Numbered from the stretch's first letter, positions 42,814-54,690 are shown. The stretch is DNA of 64,000 nt from Coenobita brevimanus (GCA_032717465.1 CM064632.1:26407933-26471932), one strand, 5' to 3'. The notes: a model not told the origin generated them from the letters alone. Translations and numbers: made by a program.

Positions 42814-44089
42814 GCTGTCATCAGCATGTAGGCTACTCGTTTTATTCTATCTTGGTCTAAAATTGTCATCTCTCCCTCTTCATTGTTGAGCTTTAACAAC
42901 TAGAATATGTTGCTAGTTCCAAAGAATTGCTGTGGGAAGGAAGTAGGGTCGTGGGATTGCCCTTTTATGGAACTGCGTGAAATAAGCCGCTAAAGGGCGA
43001 TAATTTGGCCCAGGTTAAGATGAAGGAAGAATAGTTCATATTCATCTGATAGGAGACGTTATTGATCGCAGAGGTTAGGTATAGCCTTTATTTACATATT
43101 GTCTAAACGAGGCGTCTTTAGAGCTGAGTAGTTTTGTCTGGAGGTAACAAGAATGATAAATGTGAGTCATGTCACTGATGGAATTACTGGAATGATTTTC
43201 TGCTACTCAGTCAGATTGCAAATTCAATAATGTATACCTGTTTTTATAAACTGTTTTCTCTAGCTTCAAACTATAGAGTTTAGATTTAGTAGTGATTATC
43301 CCCAGTGTTTTACGTATTAAACTTGGGTTGAATAAAAACATTTGGTGATAGTGAAAATAAGCTGTAAACTCTATGGTATTGAAGGGGTTGTGTTTAGTAC
43401 GAGAAATGTCCCGATGCTGAAATATGTCGCGTGACACTTGCAGCAGTGAAGTTACGTGTGGAAGACGATATTGCAGTGAACTGTAGCCTAATATTGAATA
43501 CGTAGACAAACCCAGGCCAGTTTTTGCAGTTGGAGTAATCAGAGAAATGACAGACTTCCGATTAATATCCATATTGGGTTTATACTATCTTGGCCCATAT
43601 TTTTGTCAGTTTACAGCTTATTTCACGTAGGTCAGTGACAGAAAAAGACAATACTACACCTCTGCATTCATTCCACAGCACTTCTTCGCCACTAGCATCA
43701 TGTTCTAACGTTAATCTATTGCTACAACTAAACATTTATGGTGAAAAGAAGGCAGTTTAAGGCCAGATTAGTGTAAAACGAGTACCGGTATAGTTTGTCT
43801 TTGTTCTCCCCAGACGATTTTGCAACATTCTAACTATAGTGACGTGTTTTTTTCTAATTCAAACAGCCACCAAATTATTTAAGTTCGGACATTTATGAGT
43901 GAAGGAATCAGTTATGACGAGTATCTAACCCATCCTGTTTGAAATTTTCCCCTAAGCTGAGAAGAGGATAATATGATGGTAGCAAATCTATATAAATGAA
44001 TGCACAAATAAATAAATAAATAGATAAATAAATAAAATAAAATAAAAATAATTGGACTTAATTGGTTAAGGTTAGGAGAGACTTCGGAC
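42061..44089. other. No gene seen; two microsatellites
   Basis: (GA)n at 42,206-42,232 and (CT)n at 42,772-42,810. A dispersed-motif copy lies at 42,570-42,650 and a weaker one at 43,125-43,175. A short (AAAT)n is at about 44,005-44,050. Confidence 0.7.
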
Positions 44090-44302
44090 TGGTGAGGTGG
44101 AGAGATTTTTCCAAATGAAGAGTTAGAGAGAGTTTTCCAAGTAGAGAGGTAGAGAGCTTTTTCCAAGTGAAGAGGTAAAGAGATTTTTCCAACTGCAGGA
44201 GTTGAGAGATTTTAACAACTGAGAATTGGAGAGATTTTAACTAAGAGGTGGAGAGGCATTTCCAACCGGAGAGGTAAAGAGATTTTCCCAACTGAAGAGT
44301 GC
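44090..44302. repeat. Degenerate minisatellite, about 30-bp unit
   Basis: About seven units of the form GAGAGATTTTTCCAA-x-TGAAGAGG-TA, strongly diverged. Confidence 0.75.
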
Positions 44303-44956
44303 TTAACTTAGTCTTCATTAATAGTACTCCTATGCTGCATAAGGTTTCTCAGAATTGAATGAGATCGTCTGGCGGAAACAAGAATAAAAGATTCCATAGC
44401 CTAGTATTGCACAAGTAGACATCTTTTTTTTTCTTTCATTAAGAATCTTGGAATACGGTGGTATGAACCTGTAATTGCAGTTTTACTGCTTGGGTTTTAT
44501 TTAACGCGTAATATTACTTTAGTGTTGTTGCCGTCACTCATTTTCATTAAGGTTGGCCAAGCATTGGAACCGGAGAGGTTAAATGTAGTCTTTGAATGCC
44601 TCTTCACTAGGCCGGGGTTCTGCGTAAAGGGAATAGACTCTTTCGTCCTGCGGGTACAAGAATAAAACACGCCATGGCACTGAACTGCAGGCCAATATTG
44701 CACAGGCAGACAGATGTGTGTTTGGAATTTCGGTAATTAGGGGCAACAGTGGCATAAACTTTGAGTCATTTACCTCCTCCGTTCAGGCCGCGGCACCGAC
44801 CGTCACGGGAAATGGACTAGTTGCTGCTAATGGTTTCGGTCGCTTTGCCTCCCTGACTGAGTTGCCGCAAGAGATGCCAAGATTTTGTATTCGTATCTTT
44901 GTACTCCCACGCCCTTAGTTTGTGAGTCATTTTGGAACTCGTGGTGAGAGGGAGCC
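44303..44956. other. No gene seen; two dispersed-motif copies
   Basis: Copies of the CGTCTGG/CAAGAAT repeat lie at 44,350-44,420 and 44,635-44,720 and share a longer right part (CTAGTATTGCACAAGTAGACA / CCAATATTGCACAGGCAGACA). Confidence 0.65.
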
Positions 44957-44977
44957 ATGTTTGTCTTGGAAGAAATC

Positions 44978-45028
<51 letters not shown>

Positions 45029-45087
45029 CATGTTTGTCTTGGAAGAAATCAACACACACACACAGCATGTTTGTCTTGGAAGAAATC

Positions 45088-45134
<47 letters not shown>

Positions 45135-45156
45135 CATGTTTGTCTTAGAAGAAATC

Positions 45157-45213
<57 letters not shown>

Positions 45214-45235
45214 CATGTTTGTCTTAGAAGAAATC

Positions 45236-45290
<55 letters not shown>

Positions 45291-45312
45291 CATGTTTGTC
45301 TTGGAAGAAATC

Positions 45313-45387
<75 letters not shown>
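44957..45387. repeat. Compound array: (CA)n blocks separated by a 27-bp word
   Basis: The word GCATGTTTGTCTTGGAAGAA + ATCAACA recurs six times, the first in the form CCATG. Each copy is followed by a (CA)n block of different length (about 10 to over 80 bp). Confidence 0.95.
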
Positions 45388-45388
<1 letters not shown>

Positions 45389-45714
45389 AAGCGTTGAGGC
45401 TCCTATGACTCACTCTGGACACGCTCTTAGATTACTTAAAGTCGTCTTGCGTTTGCTGTAATAGAATACTAGAGTCACCCCGATCAGGAGAGTGAAAAAA
45501 AAAAAGATACTGAGAACACAGCAGTTTTGGCCTACCTTGGACCCGGGTCGAAACAGTTCTGTCTTTGCAGTTACCATAATTCTAGTATATGTGTGTAATT
45601 TTTTTTTCCTTTTAATTTTTTGTTCGTACTACTGTGAATTCGTTAACCTTGTTTTGTCCTCTGCCCCACGTGGCTGAATGTCCCCTGTTTCTTAATGCCT
45701 TTTTGTGAAACCCA
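45388..45714. other. No gene seen
   Basis: Spacer with a T-run at 45,600-45,611. Confidence 0.7.
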
Positions 45715-46076
45715 TAATAAGTGGGAAGCGTGTGTGACAGTGTGGAGAGGATGGCGAATACGAGACTGACTAGAAGTGTATGTGAGTGAGGTGGAGGGGG
45801 AAAGGAAGAGGGAGAGACAAGGAATGAGATGGTGGAGGAATGGAACACGGAGAGAGACAGGATGAAATGGATAGGGAGAAAGTAAGAGGGAGACATAGGA
45901 TGAGATGGAGGGCTGGAGTAGAGAGATATCAAAGAGATGGGGATGAGTATTAAAAGGAGAGCAGCCAAATGATAGATTAGGCGACGTGGAGGCGATTTGT
46001 TTGTGGCCATCCCTTACGGAATTAAGAAGTTGGGAAATAGATATATAGACAGACAGATAGATAGATAGATAGTTTG
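45715..46076 (+). mobile_element. LINE-B copy 3, 3' part
   Basis: Plus-strand copy of the C-terminal tail and 3' end (TGTATGTGAGTGAGGTGGAG, GGAGGCGATTTGTTTGTGGC). It ends in (GATA)n at 46,054-46,072. Coding frames are broken by several stops. Confidence 0.75.
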
Positions 46077-46090
46077 GCTGCTCCACCTCA

Positions 46091-46130
46091 CTGCTGAATG
46101 CGTTCTGTAACCTGGCATGCAGGCTGACTA
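46091..46130 (+). repeat. Dispersed GGCATGCAGGCTGACTA motif
   Basis: One of four copies (see also 30,621-30,660; 46,456-46,495; 58,511-58,550), all on the plus strand. Confidence 0.7.
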
Positions 46131-46141
46131 TATAGGCTAAG

Positions 46142-46372
46142 ATATACAGAGTGGTCCGTAAATAGCGCTTCACTATTAATTCACTAGGAATTCACCTGAA
46201 CTGCGGGGACGGCTCAGTCTGCCGATGTGGGCGTGGATATGGTAGTAGGAGTAAGAAATGAGTAAATAATACAAGTTAGACATTGATAACCCTAAGGCGT
46301 CCCAAAAACACACGAGAAAGCACCTGGCGGAGTGCATGAGGAGCGTTATACATGGACCACCCTGTATAGCCG
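46142..46372. mobile_element. Small Tc1/mariner-like MITE
   Basis: The left end, ATACAGAGTGGTCCGTAAAT, and the reverse complement of the right end, ATACAGGGTGGTCCATGTAT, form an inverted repeat of about 25 bp flanked by TA. There is no ORF. The ACAGGGTG-x-TCC start resembles Tc1/mariner-group ends. Confidence 0.6.
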
Positions 46373-46570
46373 TGGTCTTGTAATTAAACCTTAAACTGCT
46401 GATAGTCATTTGTGAACCCCTGATGAGAGTGAAGCCTGGTTGACCTCTGTGCCTCGCTGCTGACTGCACTCTGTAACGTGGCATGCAGGCTAACTGGATT
46501 TAATGCTCACAACTCTCCAGCCGTCAGAAACTCGGACCTGCCTAAACCATTTCCCTCTTAGATTAAAGGT

Positions 46571-46640
46571 ATGGGGGAACAGTGGTGCGTTGGTTAGCAC
46601 ATTCAGTGAACAATTATAAGAACCCGAGTTACAGTTCCTC
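46571..46640 (+). mobile_element. tRNA-like SINE head
   Basis: An A-box-like segment, GTGGTGCGTTGGTTAGCAC, is followed about 40 nt later by a B-box-like GAGTTACAGTTCC, then directly by (TC)n. Confidence 0.5.
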
Positions 46641-46668
46641 TCTCTCTCTCTCTCTCTCTCTCTGTCAC

Positions 46669-46700
<32 letters not shown>
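46637..46700. repeat. (TC)n and (AC)n microsatellites
   Basis: (TC)n at 46,637-46,663 and (AC)n at 46,671-46,700, separated by 7 nt. Confidence 0.97.
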
Positions 46701-46702
<2 letters not shown>

Positions 46703-46754
46703 ATTACTGAATGCAGGTGGGATTATGAAGGCCCTGTCAGGAAAGTTTATGAGT

Positions 46755-46758
<4 letters not shown>

Positions 46759-46810
<52 letters not shown>
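46759..46810. repeat. (GA)n microsatellite
   Basis: 26 GA units. Confidence 0.98.
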
Positions 46811-46813
<3 letters not shown>

Positions 46814-47186
46814 AAACATGGTTTGAGAGTTAGTGCAGCGGCAGTAGCTTCACACTCGAGCACCAGCTGGCATAGGGACGAGGTGAGTTGTGGTGGTAGG
46901 CGGCAGGCGTGGTGGTGGATTGGGGGGGGGGGGGCGGAGTGCTGGGGAGGTTGAGAGTGAAGTTAGATTGTGGGGAGTAGGGTGGTTGGTGTGGTGGGGG
47001 TGTAAGGGTGAGTTTAAAGGTGCAATTATTAACCAGGCATTTACAGTAATTCAGGTACTTGAGGCTTGAAAGACGGTAAGTTAGACCGATGATAATATTA
47101 GAACCACAAGAGGTCTGTCTCAAGCTGACTCTTTATCTTCAGGCTCTGTCTGTGTTAACTAAATATATAATGATAAAAGCCCGTTA

Positions 47187-47252
<66 letters not shown>

Positions 47253-47587
47253 GAAGTATTTTTGGTGAGCTGGCATGCATAGCGTTAGAGTATAATTATT
47301 TACGAATATTCAATATATCATTGAATTTTAGTTTTACTTTTTGCCACGGGAAAGTGATTTCTCTATCAAACTGCAGCTTCATTTCAGTATTCGTGTGTTT
47401 ATTTTTTAAATCTTGCACAGTATAATGCCGGACAAAATAAAAAGTTTGCCTTTAATAATATTCACATTCTTTTTCGGGATAAACCTGCATGGTCAGTGTG
47501 TACAAGTTTTTGTTGTATGTTTATTTACCCTGGAGAGTCATGGAGTATTACAGGGGTTGGGCATTCTGTTAATGGCGTGTTATGGTG

Positions 47588-47663
<76 letters not shown>

Positions 47664-47939
47664 GGGTATATATATAGTTGTTTATGAACATCGACCAAAC
47701 AGTTTTAGAAATGATACGGAGTGTGGACGTAGTGGTGGTGATGGTCGGTGTAGTAGCGGTGGTGATGGTGGTGGTGGTGGTGGTGGGTGTAGTGGTGGTT
47801 GTAGTGGTGGTAGCTAAAATTAATTATTGTCAGTCATAGTAATGTTATTCTATACACTACCTGTCGACAGTGTAATAGAGAACAACATTTTTATTCAGTT
47901 ATTATTGATAAAATTTAGGGATGGAAAAAGTGCAGAGAC

Positions 47940-48012
<73 letters not shown>

Positions 48013-48206
48013 CTGTATGTATTTCTGTGTGCGTATATGTGAGCGTGTGTATGTGTGTGCGTACATAATGTGTGTGTGTATGTGTACATGTGTGAGCATG
48101 CCAATCTGTATGTGTGGACGTGTGTGTTTACGCATGCCCGTGTATGTGTGTGTGCATACGTGTGTATATATGTATGTTTACATGTATGTGTATACTGCAC
48201 ACGTGA

Positions 48207-48264
<58 letters not shown>

Positions 48265-48390
48265 ATGCGTGTACGTGTGTGCATGTGCGCGCGCATATGT
48301 TTGTACGTTTGCGTTCATTTTCAGTCTTTAACTACTTCTTATTATCTTCCTTTTCGTTATTATGGTCTCTCCGTACACCAAATACTTGCC
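46811..48390. repeat. Microsatellite cluster; no gene
   Basis: (GT)n at 47,189-47,249, (TA)n at 47,592-47,658, (GGT)-rich at 47,730-47,815, (CA)n at 47,939-48,008, TGTA/TGTG-rich at 48,020-48,205 and (GT)n at 48,208-48,262. A G-run lies at 46,921-46,933. Confidence 0.9.
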
Positions 48391-48680
48391 CTTTATCCTC
48401 CCGCGGCCCCATAGCACCAGGGTTTGTATCCGTGTGCGGGCAGCTGGCGCCACTCGATTGTGGTGTCCATCCACCCTTTCTGGGTGGGTAAGCTTAGTGC
48501 CAAGGGTTAACACTCAGTACCTGCAGTAACCTGGATAATGCAGTAGCCTTGTATCCCAGGATAGTGAATGATATCCCACCACTGGCTCAAAGGCCTAAGT
48601 TACGGAGATGAGCACGGTGACTCAGCTATATATGGCACCTGCCCATGCCTGTACGTTCTAGCACTTATTCCCAGTTTCCC
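48391..48680. other. Possible dispersed repeat; no gene
   Basis: A GC-richer non-coding segment. It contains a weak B-box-like GGTTTGTATCC at 48,420-48,430 and the phrase GGCTCAAAGGCCTAAG at 48,583-48,598. I suspect a repeat but cannot assign it. Confidence 0.3.
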
Positions 48681-48689
48681 TAATCCCCA

Positions 48690-49860
48690 TCCTGTACTTG
48701 TTTTCCACCCCTTCCCCTTCACTTTATTTTCTTGTCTCATCCATATGCCAATTCTTCCTCTCTCCCCCACTGCCTTTGCCTCTTCTCTTTCCCCTTTCCT
48801 CTGCCCCCTTCCGTCATTCCTCTCCGTTCCCTTCCCCGTCATTATCCTCCTGCCTCTCCCTTTCATCCTTCCTTCTTCCTTCTCTCCACTACCTTTCCTC
48901 CATCTCCTTGCCCTCCCTCCTCCCTTCACCTGTGTAACCGAGAGTGGTTTTCTTTGTACCGACACCCCTTGTTCCTTGCCTTTCCAACTTTCCCTCTCCT
49001 ACACTTGTCTTCCCTACCTTCCTCCACTGTCCAGGATCTCTCCTCCTCCCCCCTGTTTTCCCTTCTCGTCTCTGTTTTGTAAGTCGTTCGTCTCCCCTCT
49101 TTCTTCTGTTCACCTCCCTCTCTTCTCCCTCATTCCCCTCACTCATCTTCCCCCTCCACCATTCGAACATCACTTGCCCTCTTTCCTCCCCAAGCTTCCT
49201 CCTTCCCTCTCATCTTCCCTGCATTTTCCCCTTCCCCTCCTCCTCCTCCTCCACCTTACTCTTTCTTGCCCCTCTCTTTTCTTCCTCACCTTTCCACTCT
49301 TTCCTCCTCCTCCTCTCCATCCTCCCCCCCTTTCCTCCCATCCCGTCACCCTCACCCATCTCTTCTTCCACAGCTTCCTCTTCCCCCATTCCATCCTTGC
49401 TCCCCCATTCTTTCCTTGCTTTCCCATTTCTCTTTCGTTCCTTCCTCCTCTCCTTTCCCCTGTCTTTCTTTCCCCCTTCTTCTTCCTTCCATTTCATCCT
49501 CATCCTTTCCTTTTTAATTTCTTCCTCCTCCCATTTCCTTATCTCTAATTTCTCCCCCATTCCTCTTTCTTTCCTCCACTCCCTCTCTCCTCTATTCTTT
49601 CCATTTTCCTCGCTTTCCTCATTCTTTTCCTCCTCCTCCTCCTCCTCCCTTCCCATTTTTTTCCTTTCTTTCTTCTACCTTTTCCTTCCACCTCCCTTTC
49701 TTCATTTCTTCCTCCGCCCATTCCCCCTTTTTCCCTTCCTCCCTCCTCCTCCTTTTCATTTTCTCCTTCCTTTCCCTTTCATCCTCCTCCATCTCCTGTC
49801 TTTCCTTCCTACCACCTCTCCCCTCCTCACTCTCCCACCACCACACTACCACACCACACC
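48690..49860. repeat. Polypyrimidine/polypurine tract, about 1.2 kb
   Basis: The plus strand is nearly all C and T (CCTCC, TTCC, CTTCCTC). Open frames on both strands (Pro/Ser/Leu/Phe-rich on plus, Glu/Arg/Lys/Gly-rich on minus) are compositional artefacts. Confidence 0.9.
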
Positions 49861-51270
49861 GCACCCCGCGAGTGGTTTTCGCTGTAGAGATGCACATTAT
49901 CCCCGTCAGTTGTTCAAAGGAGAGCTAATCGTCAGGTTCGTTAGATCACGTTAAGTACGGCCGGGAAAATTTACATAGAAAAGGCTCCTGAGAGGGAATA
50001 ATTTTCGAGACGTGGTAATTTTTCAATCCCCCTCCCCCCGCAAAAGTTAAAACGTAAAAATGGAAGTTATGTGCTCTTGGTTACGGCTTCTTCCTGCTAG
50101 GTTATGCTGGCTGGTTTGTTTTTGTTTTTTCTCTATATACGTACTTTGTGTCTCTGTGTCTTTAGCTGCATATTCCTCTTCTTTTACAGTGTTTAGTCTT
50201 TATATTTTTTTTCTGTTGTCCATAGTCTTTAGATTTTATATTCTTCTCTTATGATGTTACCCTAGTTGTTCGGCAGCTTTGTTTACATTATTTATATTTA
50301 TTTATTTATTTTTTCTTACTTTATTTTCATTATTTATTTATGTACTGTATATTTTCTCCTACACTTTCCACTCTCAGCCTTCCACTGGGTGAGTTTGGCT
50401 TCCATTTTCCATGTTTTACTTTCTTCAGCATTAATACACACTTCTCAGCCTTCTGGGTTCCTTGCTGTGCTTTTGTGTTTTTTAAAATGAACTAATGTCT
50501 TCGGCTTTCAACTTACTCATCCTTGGTTCCGTTGCCTGTGTTCGTTTTTTGCACCCGAACCCGTGAAGTGAGAGCGGTTAGAACAATCACATAATTAGCA
50601 GAGGCAGAGCAAACAGTAGAACAGATATAAACGAGTGATATGCAGATTAAATCACTAAGGAAGAGGTGTTACGTATTCTCCCGAACAAAAAACGACCCTT
50701 TATCCTGTTCATATCTGTTTTTGTCTTGATTATATTATTTTTCTGACTTTTTTTTTTTTTTTTTTTTGCGCTGCTGACAAACCATTCATTCTTGGTACCC
50801 TGAGACCACTTAACTTGCGCTACCGCCAGACCGTTTTATTCCTTCTGCAGGGAAGTCTCCGAGACCGAATGAGAGTACTGAGTAACATTCTCGTTGGTAG
50901 TGGACGGCTCCTAGCACCATTTTTGTAGCGATTTATTCCTTATAACACACCAAGGTAATGTTGTTTATGTTATTTATGGATTTTTCATTACTTAGTTTGC
51001 CCCAGCGATCTACTGCCTTGAGCAAAAGTTAGCTGACAGTCTTCCATCAGCACTGTGTCCCGCCTTCCTTAGCCCCCATGCCCACCCAAACTACAGACGG
51101 CATCCATCCTTCTCATTCTCCTCTGTAAATGATACAGTATAAGTGGAAATATGGGGTGGGAGACAGACACAGGGTAGATCTTGAACTGTGTATTTTCTGT
51201 AACATTTCAGGCTACATAACCAATCAAAAGATGGGTTCAGTGTGGCCAGAGACGTTAGAGAAAAAGAGTT

Positions 51271-51304
<34 letters not shown>

Positions 51305-51350
51305 ATTTCACACTTCTTTGATGTGTGCTTCGTATTGCTGCCACGTAAAG
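49861..51350. other. No gene seen; half-copies of the inverted-repeat family
   Basis: Half-copies lie at about 50,655-50,690 and 50,905-50,945. T-run at 50,750-50,767. (CT)n at 51,274-51,301. Confidence 0.65.
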
Positions 51351-51568
51351 GTCCTACTCGTCAGGTAAGGGGGTTCACTAGCACCTCTTCTTTAGCGATT
51401 AATTTTTTGATGTGGCTGGGTAATATGACTTTGTATGTAATTTATGCAGAGTATGGCGACATCAGAAGGATTTATATAACACAGACGAGGGCTGTAAGGT
51501 GTAATAAGCTAAACAAATCGCACAGGAAAAGGTGTTAGGGAGCTTCCTTAATCAACGAGAACACGGGC
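51351..51568. mobile_element. Long-inverted-repeat MITE, copy 1
   Basis: The left arm is degenerate (GCACCTCTTCTTTAGCGATT). The right arm is GGAAAAGGTGTTAGGGAGCT, continuing TTCCTTAATCAACGAGAA. The internal segment has the opposite orientation to copies at 51.9, 54.5, 60.5 and 61.0 kb. Confidence 0.75.
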
Positions 51569-51945
51569 CAGAGTCCATGTAACATCTTCCAAAGTCACAG
51601 CCAGTAGAAAAAAGATCAAAATTATGTAATATATAAATAGTCTTAAGAAAAATGCACTGTGAAGAATCCTAGAATCTGGCCATTGTTTGAACAGGAAAAT
51701 CATGAAGATAGGTACTTCGCCAAAGTGTGCCGCCTCCCCACCCCTAAAAAAAAGAAGTAAAAAATAAAAATTAAAAGAATGTCTTTCTCTACCTTAGAAC
51801 GATAAAGAGGTGATGGTATTCTTAATTACAGTAGACAGTTTTATTCAGTAGCAGGTAAACCCTCAGAGGTATAACTAGGCCATTGTACTAAATAGAGATC
51901 GCAGGGATGGGTTCAGTACTTGACCTTAATGGGCTTAATACGGTC

Positions 51946-52161
51946 TCTTATTCTCGTCGGCGTAGGAAGCTCCCTTACACCTTTTCCTAAGCGATTTATT
52001 TGGCATATTTCACATTACTCCCCTTTTCTGTTGTGTAAATCCTTCTACTGTCGCCATATTGTGCATAAATAACGTACAAAAGGATATTCACAGCCTTATC
52101 CAAAAATAAATCGGTAAGGAAGAGGTGATAGGGAGCTTCCTTAACCGACTGGATTACGGGT
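51946..52161. mobile_element. Long-inverted-repeat MITE, copy 2
   Basis: Arms: TTCTCGTCGGCGTAGGAAGC plus TCCCTTACACCTTTTCC on the left; GGAAGAGGTGATAGGGAGCT plus TCCTTAACCGACTGGA on the right. About 50-bp imperfect inverted repeats enclose about 110 bp. Confidence 0.85.
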
Positions 52162-52243
52162 CAGATTCTCCGCAAAAAATTAGTAAATTAAAAAGATAAA
52201 TGAATAAATAAATAAATAAATTAATTAATTAAAATAATGGGCA

Positions 52244-52309
52244 TCAAAGTGAATGATTCACGATCGGTGTGGGCATGCAACAAGGTTGTGTGATGTCCCA
52301 ATGGTTGTT

Positions 52310-52363
<54 letters not shown>

Positions 52364-53480
52364 ATGGGGTGATGAGAGATGTGAAAACACGAGTAATGGA
52401 GAGAGGGATGGCATTGGTAATGAATGGTAATGGATGGAATATCTCAAATTTGTTGTATACTGGTGATGCAGTACTGCTTGCAAGTACCGGACAGGAACTT
52501 GGTAGACTAGTGTAGAGTTTTGCTGATGTCTGTGAGCGTCGTGCCTTGAGAGTGAATGTAGAGAAGAGTAAAGTGATGGTTATTGAGAGAGAAGGGGACT
52601 CCCAATTTGATGTCACAGTGAATGGAGAGAGACTGGAATTTGTGAGAGAGTTCAAATACTTGGGAACGGTGATAGAAAAGAGAGTAAAATGTGCAAAAGA
52701 AGTTGAAAGCAGTGATACAAGGAAGAAAAGTAGCTGGTGCAATGAAGGCCTTGATAATAAATAGAAGCTTGAGTGTTGCAGCTGCACGAGGCTTACATGA
52801 GGGAGTGTTAGTGTCAACTCTAACATATGGGTGTGACTATGGTGTTGCATGAAAATGAAAAGTCAAGAGTAAGAGCAGTGGAGATAGGACTGTTCAGGAA
52901 TGTATGTGGAGTACAAAGGGTGGATAGGGTACGAAATAGTGTGATTCGTGAAAGGTGTGGAGTGAGGAAGTCGGTGGACACCAGAGTCGAAGAGAGTGTC
53001 CTGAGATGGTATGGTCATATGGAAAGAATGGATAATAATAGAGTGGTGAAAAAGGTATACCTGAGCGAATTTGAAGGAGGGAGGAGGCGAGGTATGCCAA
53101 GGAGAAGGTGGAGAGATATGGTGGATGAGTGTTTGAGGAAGAGAGGTTTGGGAGTTGGTGAGGCTAGGGCACTGACAAGAGATCGAGCTGGCTGGATGAA
53201 TGTTGTGAGGAGAAATGCATGATCAGGGATTTTGGCACCCCTTGTGAGCATGGCTGCGGCCGGATTGACTCAATCGGATACGTTTGTGTGAAGCTGCAGA
53301 ATGTAGTGAATGTTTTTGGCGTATCCGGTAGAGCCAGGATTCCGGGGGCTTGAATAATGAGTGAATGGAAGGGTGGCCGATTTGGATTGGGCAAGTTTGT
53401 GCTGTCTGGACATTGCTACTCCTCACCCTGCCCTTGGGTTGGAAAGGAGGTCCGGATGATGATGATAATGATGATAAATA
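52244..53480 (+). pseudogene. 5'-truncated LINE (RT C-terminal half), tandem copy 1
   Basis: Starts in RT motif B on the plus strand (GVGMQQGCVMSQWLFNI-like). A (TA)n expansion then sits exactly in the codons before MDGVMRDVK. LLYTGDAVLLAS replaces the expected FADD box, so it is catalytically dead. RVNVEKSKVMVIER, FKYLGTVIEKRVK, a 2-nt deletion near 52,711 that breaks the frame, and the tail at 52,827-53,222 (LRWYGHMERMDNNRVVKK, RGMPRRRWRDMVDECLRK) follow. The 3' end runs through a GC-richer tail to GATGATGATAATG and (AAAT)n at 53,455-53,495. It is related to LINE-B but forms a separate subfamily. Confidence 0.8.
52311..52361. repeat. (TA)n microsatellite inside LINE
   Basis: About 25 TA units within the RT reading frame. 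Confidence 0.97.
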
Positions 53481-53495
53481 AATAAATAAATTAAG

Positions 53496-53884
53496 TTAAT
53501 AATGATGATAATAATAATAATAATAATAATAATAAAAGAGATTTTTACTTTCTTATTGTCACTAGATAGTTATATCGAGGGGAAAAACAAAGATCTGATA
53601 GGGGTATTCTGGTAGATCAGGGAATCGCTAAGACACGAGCTTTGCCAGGAAGTGCTAAATCCTGCCTGTTTCTCCCCCACTAAACGATTCAAGAGAATTT
53701 GCCACTTTTAAATCCTGATGTTGCAAGGCTTGTCATTGGCATCAGCACACGGAAATGGCAACGAGGAATTGTGTGTTGCAGATACTGCACCTAGTGTGTG
53801 TCTGGCGATCTGTATGTCTTTATTTTTGTTTTTGCCCGACTCTGCTTCTTGTGAGGGCTCCTATAGTTGAAATTTGCACTGAGG

Positions 53885-53885
<1 letters not shown>
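53496..53885. other. No gene seen
   Basis: (AAT)n at 53,507-53,535, then plain spacer. Confidence 0.7.

Positions 53886-53964
<79 letters not shown>
53886..53964. repeat. (GT)n microsatellite
   Basis: About 40 GT units. Confidence 0.98.
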
Positions 53965-53966
<2 letters not shown>

Positions 53967-54003
53967 ACTGGAATGAGGAAATGTGTGTAGCAGGATTTGA
54001 GCA

Positions 54004-54335
54004 TGTCTGTCTCGCTGTGTGTCTGCCTGTCATTCTGTCTCCCTGTCTGTCTGCCTGTCATTCTATCTCCCTGTCTGTCTGCCTGTCATTCTATCTCCCT
54101 GTCTGTCTGCCTGTCATTCAGTTGTCCTGTCTGTCTGTCATTCTATCTCTGTCTGTCTGCCTGTCATTCTGTCGCCGTGTCTGTCTGCCTGTCATTATAT
54201 CGCCCTGTCTGTGTGCCTGTTATTCTGTCGCCTTGTCTGTCTGCCTGTCATTGTATCTCCCTGTCTGTCTGGCTGTTACTCTGTCGCCCTGTCTGTCTGC
54301 CTGTCCTTCTGTCTCCCTGTCTGTCTGTCTGTTGC
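54004..54335. repeat. Minisatellite, about 28-bp unit
   Basis: About 12 units of CTGTCTGTCTGCCTGTCATT followed by CTATCTCC or CTGTCGCC, with minor length variants. It lies directly before the second duplicated segment. Confidence 0.93.
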
Positions 54336-54484
54336 ACGACATAGGTGTGGGTGGCCCAGTCTTAATGACGGTAGACAGTTGTATTCAGTAGCAGGTAAAC
54401 CCTCAGAGGTATAACTAGGTCATTGTACTAAATGGAGATCGCAGGGATGGGTTCAGTACATCACCTTAATGTGCTAAATACGGA

Positions 54485-54690
54485 TCCGTATTCTCGTCGG
54501 CGTAGGAAGCTCCCTTACACGATTTATTTGGCATATTTCACATTACTCCCCTTTTCTGTTGTGTAAATCTTTCTACTGTCGCCATATTGTGCATAAATAA
54601 CGTATAAAAGGATATTCACAGCCTTATCCAAAAATAAATCGGTAAGGAAGAGGTGATAGGTAGCTTCCTTAACCGACTGGATTACGGGTC
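54485..54690. mobile_element. Long-inverted-repeat MITE, copy 3
   Basis: Same insertion as at 51.95 kb, duplicated with the segment. The left arm lacks CTTTTCCTAAG. Confidence 0.82.

Larger units (their letters stand above)
51821..52799. repeat. Duplicated segment, copy 1 (979 bp)
   Basis: Nearly identical to 54,361-55,319. It carries a MITE, an A/T-rich linker and a truncated LINE. Confidence 0.93.

Noticed and set aside
44957..45387. Regular repeat-spacer pattern resembling a CRISPR array
   Set aside because: The 'spacers' are all (CA)n, the context is eukaryotic and there are no cas genes.
48568..49954. Long Pro/Ser/Leu ORFs and Glu/Lys/Arg ORFs in 48.6-49.95 kb
   Set aside because: They come from the polypyrimidine/polypurine composition; several frames on both strands are open together.
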